This document shows, piece by piece, positions 1 to 5,838 of a stretch of DNA of 5,978 bases (positions are counted from its first letter, which is position 1; each line of letters begins with the position of its first letter). Location: contig DAHXKW010000029.1 of assembly GCA_027366195.1 (NCBI GenBank), positions 1 to 5,978 on the forward strand, read 5' to 3'. The DNA is from Alphaproteobacteria bacterium. GTDB lineage: Bacteria > Pseudomonadota > Alphaproteobacteria > G02398745 > G023898745. Below the pieces are notes generated by a model that saw nothing but the letters and a program-made list of their open reading frames with translations, was not told the DNA's origin and ran no database searches. The position numbers and the translations under genes were made by a program.

Positions 1-117
1 CAGACACTGACCAAAGTGAAATACACGGGTCGATATGGCTACATCCTGACAGAACTCACAAAATCACAGCGGAACATCTTGAGTGCCTTGAACATCGAGC
101 TCCCCACCAAAACCTAG
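1..117 (+). CDS. Transposase, C-terminal end only (left IS copy)
   Basis: The window opens inside a reading frame of 38 sense codons that closes with TAG at 115-117. The peptide ends in LTKSQRNILSALNIELPTKT. This basic tail with a hydrophobic stretch before the stop resembles the ends of IS4/IS1634-type DDE transposases, but too little is visible to fix the family and no catalytic residue lies in the window. The main support is that the same sequence recurs, base for base, in inverted orientation at the other end (5863-5978). The gene is cut by the window edge, so whether the full protein is intact cannot be judged. Confidence 0.6.
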   Translation, partial: QTLTKVKYTGRYGYILTELTKSQRNILSALNIELPTKT

Positions 118-141
118 GTATAATTTTATGGGAAATCAGGT
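1..141 (+). mobile_element. Insertion sequence, 3' end (left copy)
   Basis: Bases 2-141 are the exact reverse complement of 5839-5978. Identity stops abruptly after GGGAAATCAGGT at 141, where the flanks diverge (CTAAAAC here, TGGATCC at the other copy read the same way). This marks 141 as the likely outer boundary of the element, 24 bases past the transposase stop. The terminal inverted repeat would then begin ACCTGATTTCCC read inward. The opposite IS end lies outside the window, so terminal repeats and target duplications cannot be checked. Confidence 0.75.
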
Positions 142-225
142 CTAAAACAATCAGGATATAGTGATAATCGTTCAGTACAAGAAATTGACTCTTTATTTAC
201 TGAAATACAAAAAATGATCAAGTAG
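142..225 (+). pseudogene. 3' remnant of an unidentified gene cut by the IS
   Basis: Directly after the IS boundary a frame stays open for 27 codons to a TAG stop at 223-225, giving a hydrophilic, probably helical tail that includes SVQEIDSLFTEIQKMIK. Its composition looks protein-like, and its stop lies 17 bases from the convergent polA stop, as expected for two genes meeting tail to tail. I do not recognise the family. The start and most of the gene are missing, most simply because the IS inserted into it. A chance open frame of this length in AT-rich DNA cannot be excluded. Confidence 0.35.
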
Positions 226-242
226 TCTCTCTTTCTATATAT

Positions 243-2588
243 TCACTTAGCCTGGAGCCACGTATTTCCTACCCCACAATCTACAACTAGCGGTACTTTT
301 AAAGGATAAATTTTCGTCATAACTTTTGTTACATACTTTTGAATTTTTTCTATATCTGTTTTTGGCACATCAAAAATTAGCTCATCGTGGATTTGCAATA
401 CCATCTTTGCACCTAATTTCTCTTCCTTTAACCAAAAGTGGATTTTGACCATGGCCCGCTTAATTAGCTCAGCATTCGACCCCTGAAGTGGGGCATTGGT
501 TGCCTGACGTTCGGCAAACTGACGTTGGGCCGCATTTCTGGAGTTAATGTCTACTATGTAAATGGGACGGTCTGTGATTGTCGTTACGTAACCTTGTCGC
601 CTGGCCAAATGGATTTGATTTTCGATGTACGTTTTTACACCAGGATAACGTTTAAAATAACTATCAATAATATTTTGCGCTTCGCTTCTAGAAATGTTTA
701 AATTTTCTGCAAGCCCATAAGCACTAATTCCGTAAACAATTCCAAAGTTAACAGTCTTCGCCATACGCCTTGTAACCTCGGTAACCTTTCCAAACAAGTG
801 TTCTGCCGCCATACTGTGAATATCTTTACCCTTATGGAATGCATCAATCAAAGCCGAATCTTCAGAATAGTGCGCCAATAATCTTAATTCGATTTGAGAA
901 TAGTCGAAGCTTATCAAAACATTGTCCTGCGAAGATGCGACAAACGCGCGTCTTACAGCGCGCCCATCACCTGTTCTAATGGGAATATTTTGCAAGTTGG
1001 GGTTAGAAGATGCCAAACGCCCTGTTAAAGTTTGTGTGTGTGAAAAAGTTGTATGCACCCTACCCTTATCGGCTTTGTCAATTAAAGGTTGTACATATGT
1101 TGAAAGAATCTTAGCAAAACCTCGATATTCTAAAATTTTACGAGGTAAATCATACCCATGATCTGCCAGTTTTTGTAGTGTATCAGCATCTGTAGATAGC
1201 TGTCCCGTTTTAGTTTTGGTCGCAACTAAGAAATTATTTTTTTCATAAAGAATATGTCCTAGCTGCTTTGGAGAATTAATATTGAACTCACAACCTGCCA
1301 ATTTATAAATCACCTCTTCAACAGATTTTAAGCTTAGAGTGTATTTTGAACGAAGCTGTTCAAGATATTCCAAATCAACACAAATACCCACTTTCTCCAT
1401 TTCGACCAAAACAAAAGGCATAAAACGATCACATGTTAAATAGTTATCAATAACTTTTCGTTCTATTGCCACTCCATATAATGTCGCGAATAGCTCTGAA
1501 ACTGATGCATTTGGTATTTCTAATTCAGCCTGGATATCCAATACGGTAGGCTTGAACTTGCCTTGAAACAAAGATAAAGACAAAGAGGCCAAATCATGTA
1601 CCTGAAAGGGGTCTAAACCTGGGTTGTTCTCTAGTTCTGATTTTAGATCAGCAAAAACCAGCAAACCTGCAAACTGAGATTGATCGGCCCCTTCATTCCT
1701 GGACGGATTCTTATCTTCATGTGGCTGGTGAGCCACATGATCTATATCGAACTTTTTCAACAAACTTTTAAAACCATATTGTTCCAAAAAAATCTTAGTT
1801 TTATTAACATCGGAATGGACTGCAAAATTATGGACATCATGCTCTGGCTTAAGATCTATCAAAGCAACAAGCTTTTTAGAAATATATGCCAAGTCTTTAT
1901 GTGCAATCAGGCTTTCCTTGCGCTTTGATTCAGGAATTTTATTGATATGCGCGTACAATTTATCCAAAGAACCGAACTCTGTAATAAGTTGCTTTGCTGT
2001 TTTTGGACCCACGCCAGGTACTCCTGGAATATTATCCGTGCTATCTCCCATAAGAGCTTGTAGATCTACCATTTGTGAAGGCGGCACACCAAATTTTTCG
2101 ACAACATCTTTTATCTCTATGGTCTTATTTTTTATGGGATCAAACATTGTAATATGACTATCAACCAATTGCATAAGATCTTTGTCAGAGGAAATAATAT
2201 TGACGTGATAACCTTCCTTTTTTGCCAACCGTGCGTACGTAGCAATTAAATCATCTGCTTCTTGATTGGCTTGTTCAATAACTGATACGCCTAAAGCCAC
2301 ACAAACCTCTCGCACCAATGGAAATTGAACAATCAGATCTTCAGCAGGTGTCGGCCTATGTGCTTTGTAATCAGGATATATCGTATGTCTATGATTTTTT
2401 CCACCACTATCAAACACAACGGCTAATGGCTCACCTTTATATTTTTCAATGAGATTAAGAAGCATACGGCAAAAACCAAACACAGCACCAACAGGGGTAC
2501 CATTCGGATCCATCATGGGTGGCAAGGCATAATAGGCACGAAAGACATATCCATAGCCATCAACAAGATTAAGAGTTTTTTTTGACAT
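243..2588 (-). CDS. polA: DNA polymerase I, 5' nuclease plus polymerase, no 3'-5' exonuclease
   Basis: This enzyme fills gaps in excision repair and removes RNA primers from Okazaki fragments. Residue numbers here count from an upstream GTG at 2594. The 5' nuclease domain covers about 1-285: DYKAHR at 75, EADD at 112, SSDKDL at 135, and the helix-hairpin-helix DSTDNIPGVPGVGPKT at 184. The polymerase domain covers about 385-783: motif A DYSQIELR at 564, motif B RRMAKTVNFGIVYG at 609, motif C QIHDELIF at 734. The catalytic aspartates are D564 and D737, and F617 sits where E. coli has F762. Only about 95 residues separate the two domains, against roughly 200 in E. coli, and no proofreading motifs are visible. 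At about 781 residues it is shorter than the E. coli (928) and Taq (832) enzymes. The ATG at 2588 is preferred because AGGTGA lies just upstream of it; GTG at 2594 would add two residues. The gene probably shares a transcript with tRNA-Leu. Confidence 0.97.
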   Translation of the reverse strand: MSKKTLNLVDGYGYVFRAYYALPPMMDPNGTPVGAVFGFCRMLLNLIEKYKGEPLAVVFDSGGKNHRHTIYPDYKAHRPTPAEDLIVQFPLVREVCVALGVSVIEQANQEADDLIATYARLAKKEGYHVNIISSDKDLMQLVDSHITMFDPIKNKTIEIKDVVEKFGVPPSQMVDLQALMGDSTDNIPGVPGVGPKTAKQLITEFGSLDKLYAHINKIPESKRKESLIAHKDLAYISKKLVALIDLKPEHDVHNFAVHSDVNKTKIFLEQYGFKSLLKKFDIDHVAHQPHEDKNPSRNEGADQSQFAGLLVFADLKSELENNPGLDPFQVHDLASLSLSLFQGKFKPTVLDIQAELEIPNASVSELFATLYGVAIERKVIDNYLTCDRFMPFVLVEMEKVGICVDLEYLEQLRSKYTLSLKSVEEVIYKLAGCEFNINSPKQLGHILYEKNNFLVATKTKTGQLSTDADTLQKLADHGYDLPRKILEYRGFAKILSTYVQPLIDKADKGRVHTTFSHTQTLTGRLASSNPNLQNIPIRTGDGRAVRRAFVASSQDNVLISFDYSQIELRLLAHYSEDSALIDAFHKGKDIHSMAAEHLFGKVTEVTRRMAKTVNFGIVYGISAYGLAENLNISRSEAQNIIDSYFKRYPGVKTYIENQIHLARRQGYVTTITDRPIYIVDINSRNAAQRQFAERQATNAPLQGSNAELIKRAMVKIHFWLKEEKLGAKMVLQIHDELIFDVPKTDIEKIQKYVTKVMTKIYPLKVPLVVDCGVGNTWLQAK

Positions 2589-2590
2589 GC

Positions 2591-2596
2591 TCACCT
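2591..2596 (-). promoter_or_regulatory. Ribosome binding site of polA, decides the start
   Basis: On the minus strand the sequence reads AGGTGAGCATG. AGGTGA matches the core anti-Shine-Dalgarno complement and ends two bases before ATG at 2588. The GTG at 2594 overlaps this site and has no comparable purine run upstream, so ATG is the better start. The whole leader between the tRNA end and ATG is only 14 bases. Confidence 0.6.
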
Positions 2597-2602
2597 AAAT
2601 TT

Positions 2603-2687
2603 TGGTGCGGTCGAGAAGACTCGAACTTCCACGGTTTTACCCACAGCGACCTCAACGCTGAGCGTCTACCAATTCCGCCACGACCGC
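2603..2687 (-). tRNA. tRNA-Leu (anticodon GAG)
   Basis: The minus strand folds as a class II tRNA of 85 bases with an encoded CCA end (2603-2605) and discriminator A at 2606. The acceptor stem pairs GCGGTCG (2681-2687) with CGACCGC (2607-2613). The D-loop has the leucine-typical AATTGGTAGAC. The anticodon stem CAGCG/CGCTG holds the loop TTGAGGT, with anticodon GAG at 2651-2653, which reads CUC and CUU. A long variable arm (hairpin GGT/ACC) and the T-arm GGAAG-TTCGAGT-CTTCT complete the fold. The long variable arm, anticodon and A73 agree on leucine. It lies 14 bases upstream of the polA ATG, so the mature 3' end must be cut from a polA-containing transcript. Confidence 0.96.
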
Positions 2688-2712
2688 CCCTATCGAAAGA
2701 GTAGGCGATTCA

Positions 2713-2742
2713 AATATAAAAAGCAATGTTAGTGTATTACAA
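2713..2742 (-). promoter_or_regulatory. Likely promoter of tRNA-Leu and polA
   Basis: Read on the minus strand, TTGTAA (2737-2742) and TATATT (2713-2718) are separated by 18 bases, a good sigma-70-type match. Initiation would fall near 2706, about 20 bases before the tRNA. No other promoter-like site lies between the tRNA and polA, so this one probably serves both. The call rests on consensus matching only. Confidence 0.45.
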
Positions 2743-2830
2743 TAGGCATAATGGTAAAGTCATGTGTCTGAGAGACATTAAGAACTGTTTTCTGATTTGG
2801 ATAAGGGTGTTTTTAACTATATGTTAATTT
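2743..2830. other. Intergenic stretch, no gene seen
   Basis: No open frame of useful length, no RNA gene and no repeat was recognised here. The only structure is a short hairpin TGTCT-GAG-AGACA at 2765-2777, without a following T-run on either strand. The segment separates the minus-strand tRNA/polA promoter from the structured region starting near 2831, and may hold that region's promoter, but I see no convincing -35/-10 pair. Confidence 0.4.
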
Positions 2831-3036
2831 AGGTTGCTTATATTAAACATGTAAGATGGCCGCACTTGGTGGGCAGAGATTGCACGATCCCTGGGCGATA
2901 GACCGGGTTAGGTTTTAGGCTTAACCTTTAAAGCCATCGGGCCTTAGGTTTGATAATTGCTTAAGTATACTAAGTAATTGTAGAACTTATGACTTGGTTT
3001 GAAAACCTGTCACAGCCTGTTTATTAACAGTTTTTT
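2831..3036 (+). ncRNA. Candidate structured small RNA, about 200 nt
   Basis: There is no credible protein frame here, yet several segments pair. An interrupted outer stem joins 2831-2835 with 3004-3008 (AGGTT/AACCT), 2843-2848 with 2997-3002 (TTAAAC/GTTTGA) and 2851-2855 with 2986-2990. Inside it, CCTGGGCGAT near 2890-2899 pairs imperfectly with ATCGGGCCTTAGG ending near 2948, enclosing a GGTTA/TAACC hairpin (2906-2926). A strong hairpin at 2955-2979 pairs AATTGCTTA with TAAGTAATT around a seven-base loop. A weak terminator follows at 3017-3036. Size and position suit an independent small RNA. Short resemblances to E. coli 6S RNA (CCCUGxGxCGAUA and CACAGCCUG-like strings) were noticed but are not enough to name it. 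Base pairing was judged by eye; strand is inferred from the terminator. Confidence 0.3.
3017..3036 (+). terminator. Weak intrinsic terminator-like hairpin
   Basis: CTGTT (3017-3021) and AACAG (3026-3030) pair around TATT and are followed at once by six T (3031-3036). The stem is only five pairs with little GC, so efficiency would be low. The T-run points to transcription on the plus strand, but no plus-strand protein gene ends upstream within the window. That favours a small RNA or a leader transcript. An alternative hairpin (3027-3042) overlaps it. Confidence 0.35.
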
Positions 3037-3042
3037 AACTGT

Positions 3043-3071
3043 GAACAATAGGATGAGGGGTCTATTGCTTC
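3043..3071. other. Stem-loop with 10-base loop
   Basis: GAACAATAG (3043-3051) pairs with CTATTG (3062-3067) and TTC (3069-3071), with one bulged C at 3068, around the loop GATGAGGGGT. That is nine pairs. It abuts the hairpins upstream and the GC-rich repeat downstream, forming a chain of stem-loops ahead of argS. No T-run follows, so it is not a terminator. Its function is unknown. Confidence 0.45.
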
Positions 3072-3144
3072 GTGGAGGAGGAGGAGGAGGCGGAGGCACG
3101 TGCTCTAGCTCGGGTTTACGGAGGCCCGAGCCGCAGGCGAGACG
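3071..3144. repeat. GC-rich GGA repeat plus palindrome
   Basis: This 74-base segment is about 70% G+C, in sharp contrast to the surrounding AT-rich DNA. It starts with eight GGN triplets (3074-3097), five of them consecutive GGA. A palindrome GCACGTGC follows at 3096-3103, then an inverted repeat GCTCGGG (3108-3114) / CCCGAGC (3125-3131) around a ten-base loop, and GCCGCAGGC at 3130-3138. The composition jump and palindromes suggest a small dispersed repeat of the kind known from Rickettsiales, but no second copy lies in the window, so this is inference. A 35-codon frame crosses it (3053-3160), rich in glycine and arginine, without a proper ribosome binding site. Confidence 0.5.
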
Positions 3145-3167
3145 ATTATCCAAATCATAAAGATAGT

Positions 3168-3194
3168 TTTTATACACTCGGGTTATGATATATA
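3168..3194 (+). promoter_or_regulatory. Possible argS promoter
   Basis: TATGAT (3184-3189) and the overlapping TATATA (3189-3194) are good -10 candidates. Upstream, the T-rich TTTTTA around 3168-3173 is a poor -35. Initiation near 3200 would leave a leader of about 15 bases carrying the GGGGAA ribosome binding site. Consensus matching only; no operator was recognised. Confidence 0.4.
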
Positions 3195-3200
3195 AAAAAT

Positions 3201-3206
3201 GGGGAA
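3201..3206 (+). promoter_or_regulatory. Ribosome binding site of argS, decides the start
   Basis: GGGGAA lies seven bases before the ATG at 3214. The earlier in-frame ATG at 3199 overlaps this purine run and has only an A/T-rich stretch upstream, so it lacks a ribosome binding site. The start at 3214 is therefore preferred. Confidence 0.6.
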
Positions 3207-3213
3207 TTTAATT

Positions 3214-4956
3214 ATGACCGATCTTTCTCAAAAAGCAGATGATAATACATATGAAAAACTAAGACAAAACATTATCAAGATTATTGAAGGGTTCTGTACA
3301 GATGTATTTAATCACCATGCCATTACTGTGACTCCACCATCAAACAATACCCACGGTGATTTGGCATGTAATGCCTTACTCATTGCAGCAAAAGCGCTTG
3401 GTCAAAAACGCTCGGAAGCCATAGAAACTATCAAATTAAAATTGCCAGCATGTGAGGATATTCTAAAAATCGATATTATTGGCCCAGGATTCATTAACAT
3501 TTTTTTCAAACCAACCTATTGGCAAAAACAGCTGAAAAAAGTTTTATCTATGAAAGAAAATTTTGGGCACACCCTTGAAAAAAATGGCTCAAAAATTAAT
3601 ATTGAATTTGTATCAACCAACCCCACAGGCCCCCTACATGTCGGACACGGTCGTTCAGCAGTTTTGGGCGATACTCTTGCCAGGATCCTATCAGCATGTG
3701 GATATGATGTAACAAAAGAATATTATATTAACGATGCAGGCAATCAAGTTAATCATCTTGCGGCTTCAACTCATCTTCGTTATCTAGAAACATTAGGTGA
3801 AAAAATAAATGCTTCACAGTTCACAGCAGACATGTATGGCGGTGATTATTTAATCCCGCTAGGACAACACATTGCTAAAATTGATGGAAAAAAATGGCAC
3901 AAATGGGATCAAGAAACCTTGGTTTATTTTCGAAAAACATCTGTTGATTATCTGATGGAGGGTATTAAAAACGATTTAAATCTATTGAATATTGAATTTG
4001 ATATATTCACATCTGAGCAAAAATTAATCGATGAAGAACGTGTAAAACAGGCTGTGGATTATTTACAAAAACAGGGATATCTATATAGAGGGTTTCTCGA
4101 TAAACCCTTAGGTCACGATGGCGAAGATTATGAAGCCCGGGAACAGCTTCTTTTTAAAACTACAGATTTCGGGGATGACAAAGACCGTGCTTTATTTAAA
4201 TCAGATGGAACTTATACGTATTTTGCTTCTGATATTGCCTATCATTATGATAAGTACAAGCGAGGATTTGATGCATGCATCGATGTTTGGGGGGCCGACC
4301 ACATTGGCTATGTCCAACGACTAAAAGCGGCAACTAAAGCTATTGCCAATAAAGATTTAGAAATTGTAATCGCGCAAATGGTTAATTTTCTAGAAGACGG
4401 CAAACCTTATAAAATGTCAAAACGGGCAGGAACCTTTGTCACCCTACGAGAAGTCATAGAAGATATTGGTGCAGATTCTTTCCGGTTTATGCTATTATCG
4501 CGTCAACATGATACAAAATACGATTTTGATTTTCACATCGTAAGAGAACAGTCAAAAGATAATTGGGTGTTTTATGTACAGTATGCTTATGCACGTATTT
4601 GTTCAGTTAAAAGACGATTTCAAGAACTATGGCCTGATAAAAATTTTACAAATGAATACTTAGAATACTTGACCTGGGACAATGAATTTTCCATCATAAA
4701 ATTGGTGAATGATTTTCCGCGCCATGTTTTGCTTGCTGCGCAACATCGTGAACCACATCGCCTTGTGCATTACCTGTATGATTTGGCATGCGCCTTCCAT
4801 ACCCTTTGGTCTGAAGGACGCGCAAAAGAGTATAGATTTATTGAGCCTGATCAATTTGAATTGACCTGCGCACGATTATGTTTGCTTGAGGCAATTGGTT
4901 TCACAATAAAAAGTGGTATGACAATGCTTGGAGTATCGCTGAAAGAACAAATGTAG
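3214..4956 (+). CDS. argS: Arginyl-tRNA synthetase
   Basis: A cytoplasmic class I synthetase that charges tRNA-Arg with arginine using ATP. From the preferred start the protein has 580 residues, very close to E. coli ArgS (577). The N-terminal additional domain carries HGDLACNALLIAAKALG. The catalytic Rossmann domain has TNPTGPLHVGHGRSAVLGD with the HIGH-type motif HVGH at 142-145, then DIAYH and GADHIGYVQR, and a KMSKS-type loop KMSKR at 400-404. Many ArgS proteins lack a canonical KMSKS, so this well-kept version is notable but not odd. The C-terminal DALR anticodon-binding domain starts near YVQYAYAR (454-461) and runs to the end. No frameshift or missing motif is seen. The stop codon overlaps the ribosome binding site of the next gene, so the two are translated from one message. 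An in-frame ATG at 3199 would add five residues. Confidence 0.97.
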   Translation: MTDLSQKADDNTYEKLRQNIIKIIEGFCTDVFNHHAITVTPPSNNTHGDLACNALLIAAKALGQKRSEAIETIKLKLPACEDILKIDIIGPGFINIFFKPTYWQKQLKKVLSMKENFGHTLEKNGSKINIEFVSTNPTGPLHVGHGRSAVLGDTLARILSACGYDVTKEYYINDAGNQVNHLAASTHLRYLETLGEKINASQFTADMYGGDYLIPLGQHIAKIDGKKWHKWDQETLVYFRKTSVDYLMEGIKNDLNLLNIEFDIFTSEQKLIDEERVKQAVDYLQKQGYLYRGFLDKPLGHDGEDYEAREQLLFKTTDFGDDKDRALFKSDGTYTYFASDIAYHYDKYKRGFDACIDVWGADHIGYVQRLKAATKAIANKDLEIVIAQMVNFLEDGKPYKMSKRAGTFVTLREVIEDIGADSFRFMLLSRQHDTKYDFDFHIVREQSKDNWVFYVQYAYARICSVKRRFQELWPDKNFTNEYLEYLTWDNEFSIIKLVNDFPRHVLLAAQHREPHRLVHYLYDLACAFHTLWSEGRAKEYRFIEPDQFELTCARLCLLEAIGFTIKSGMTMLGVSLKEQM

Positions 4957-4960
4957 GAGG
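4955..4960 (+). promoter_or_regulatory. Ribosome binding site overlapping the argS stop
   Basis: AGGAGG overlaps the last two bases of the argS TAG and sits four bases before ATG at 4965. It is the strongest ribosome binding site of the window's protein genes. Ribosomes finishing argS would be placed over it, which suggests translational coupling. Confidence 0.75.
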
Positions 4961-4964
4961 ATTC

Positions 4965-5756
4965 ATGCGTCCAGGGCTTAAAATAGAAAAGCTTCCTTTG
5001 GTTGACGAGTGTGAAGATATGGGTACACTTAAAGAAACTGAGTTATCTCAGCTTTCATTTTGGAATGAACCACAACAAAACTTTTTACCGGACTGGCATC
5101 AAGTACAAAATCGCTTAACTAATTTTAAAATCGCGGGAATTGCCTGTGGCGGTATAATTTTTTTGTTGTTTGGCTATTTTGTTTTTCGTATTTTTAGTAC
5201 GCCCTCTCTCCCCTCCTCCTATATTCAGCCTCAAATAAAGGTTTTGCCAGCACCTGCTCTACCACATAAAATAAAAGTTCAACATGAGAACAATACCCAG
5301 GACCACGCTGTTTACCACAGGCACGAAACAACAATCCAAGAACCTACAGTATTGAATGATGACACAGAAGAAGAGGTTGAACTAACAACAATACATGAAG
5401 AAGATTTACCATACACAGCACCCACGAAAACTAGCGGCACATCATCAAAGAAAACACGTTCTTTAGCTGTGGCACCAACTAACCAAGTTTGTGCTAAAGA
5501 GGGAAGCTATTACATAGAAATAGGACTATTTGATAGCCATCAGTTGGCTTTAGACACATGGTGTAATTTAAAAAAAGACCCTTCAAAAACAAAAGCTCTG
5601 CATGAAGTTGAACCTATGATAGAAATCATTAATGGCCAGAAAGGTGAACAATATAGATTGTTGGCAGGCCCCATCCCTTATAAAGAAGGCCGCCTCAAAA
5701 CCCAAATCTTGAATTCAAAAGGATACAATATGAAGTTAGTTGGGAGAAATAATTAA
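4965..5756 (+). CDS. SPOR-domain membrane protein
   Basis: A 263-residue bitopic inner-membrane protein. Residues 1-54 are polar and probably cytoplasmic. One transmembrane helix follows at about 55-75 (IAGIACGGIIFLLFGYFVF), then a low-complexity acidic, Thr- and Pro-rich periplasmic linker (about 78-175). The C-terminal SPOR domain covers about 180-262 (YYIEIGLFDSHQLALDTW, then YRLLAGPIPYKEG). SPOR domains bind glycan strands lacking stem peptides, which are enriched at the division septum, so a role in septal wall remodelling is likely by family. A SPOR gene directly after argS is a common alphaproteobacterial order, typically continuing with nagZ, scpA and scpB; here the IS cuts that order 82 bases downstream. 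The 8-base gap to argS and the shared ribosome binding site indicate one operon. The start is well supported; the specific partner is unknown. Confidence 0.88.
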   Translation: MRPGLKIEKLPLVDECEDMGTLKETELSQLSFWNEPQQNFLPDWHQVQNRLTNFKIAGIACGGIIFLLFGYFVFRIFSTPSLPSSYIQPQIKVLPAPALPHKIKVQHENNTQDHAVYHRHETTIQEPTVLNDDTEEEVELTTIHEEDLPYTAPTKTSGTSSKKTRSLAVAPTNQVCAKEGSYYIEIGLFDSHQLALDTWCNLKKDPSKTKALHEVEPMIEIINGQKGEQYRLLAGPIPYKEGRLKTQILNSKGYNMKLVGRNN

Positions 5757-5838
5757 ACTTGGGACTGAAGTAGCTAATAATCTGCCAAGCTTACTCTATC
5801 GGGAGAAGTAGAGGTTTGATGAGAGTTTATCGGATCCA
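5757..5838 (+). other. Remnant between the SPOR gene and the IS
   Basis: The 82 bases after the SPOR stop hold no T-rich terminator. An ATG at 5819 behind AGAGG (5810-5814) could start a gene (MRVYRIQ), but the frame reaches a stop inside the IS after a few more codons. If real, it is a gene beheaded by the insertion. ACTCTATC (5793-5800) can pair with GAT and AGAGT (5818-5826), which would cover that start. Neither feature is strong. The short peptide does not look like the usual start of NagZ. Confidence 0.25.

Noticed and set aside
922..2157. Plus-strand open frames of about 80 codons inside polA
   Set aside because: They lie opposite a full-length gene with all catalytic motifs, show no recognisable domain and lack ribosome binding sites; they are shadows of polA.
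2856..2918. 20-codon plus-strand frame starting at ATG 2856
   Set aside because: No ribosome binding site at a workable distance, and it overlaps the paired segments of the structured region. A leader peptide cannot be excluded, but nothing supports one.
2831..3140. tmRNA, RNase P RNA or SRP RNA in the intergenic region
   Set aside because: No tRNA-like T-arm or tag frame ending in alanines for tmRNA, no RNase P core strings, and no SRP GGAAGGAAGCAGCC-type loop were found by eye.
3053..3160. 35-codon Gly/Arg-rich frame across the GGA repeat
   Set aside because: Its ATG lies in a hairpin loop with only AGG one base upstream, and the glycine run simply reflects the GGN triplets.
4118..4854. 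Short open frames overlapping argS on both strands
   Set aside because: argS is intact and conserved through this stretch; the short frames have no domain features or start signals.
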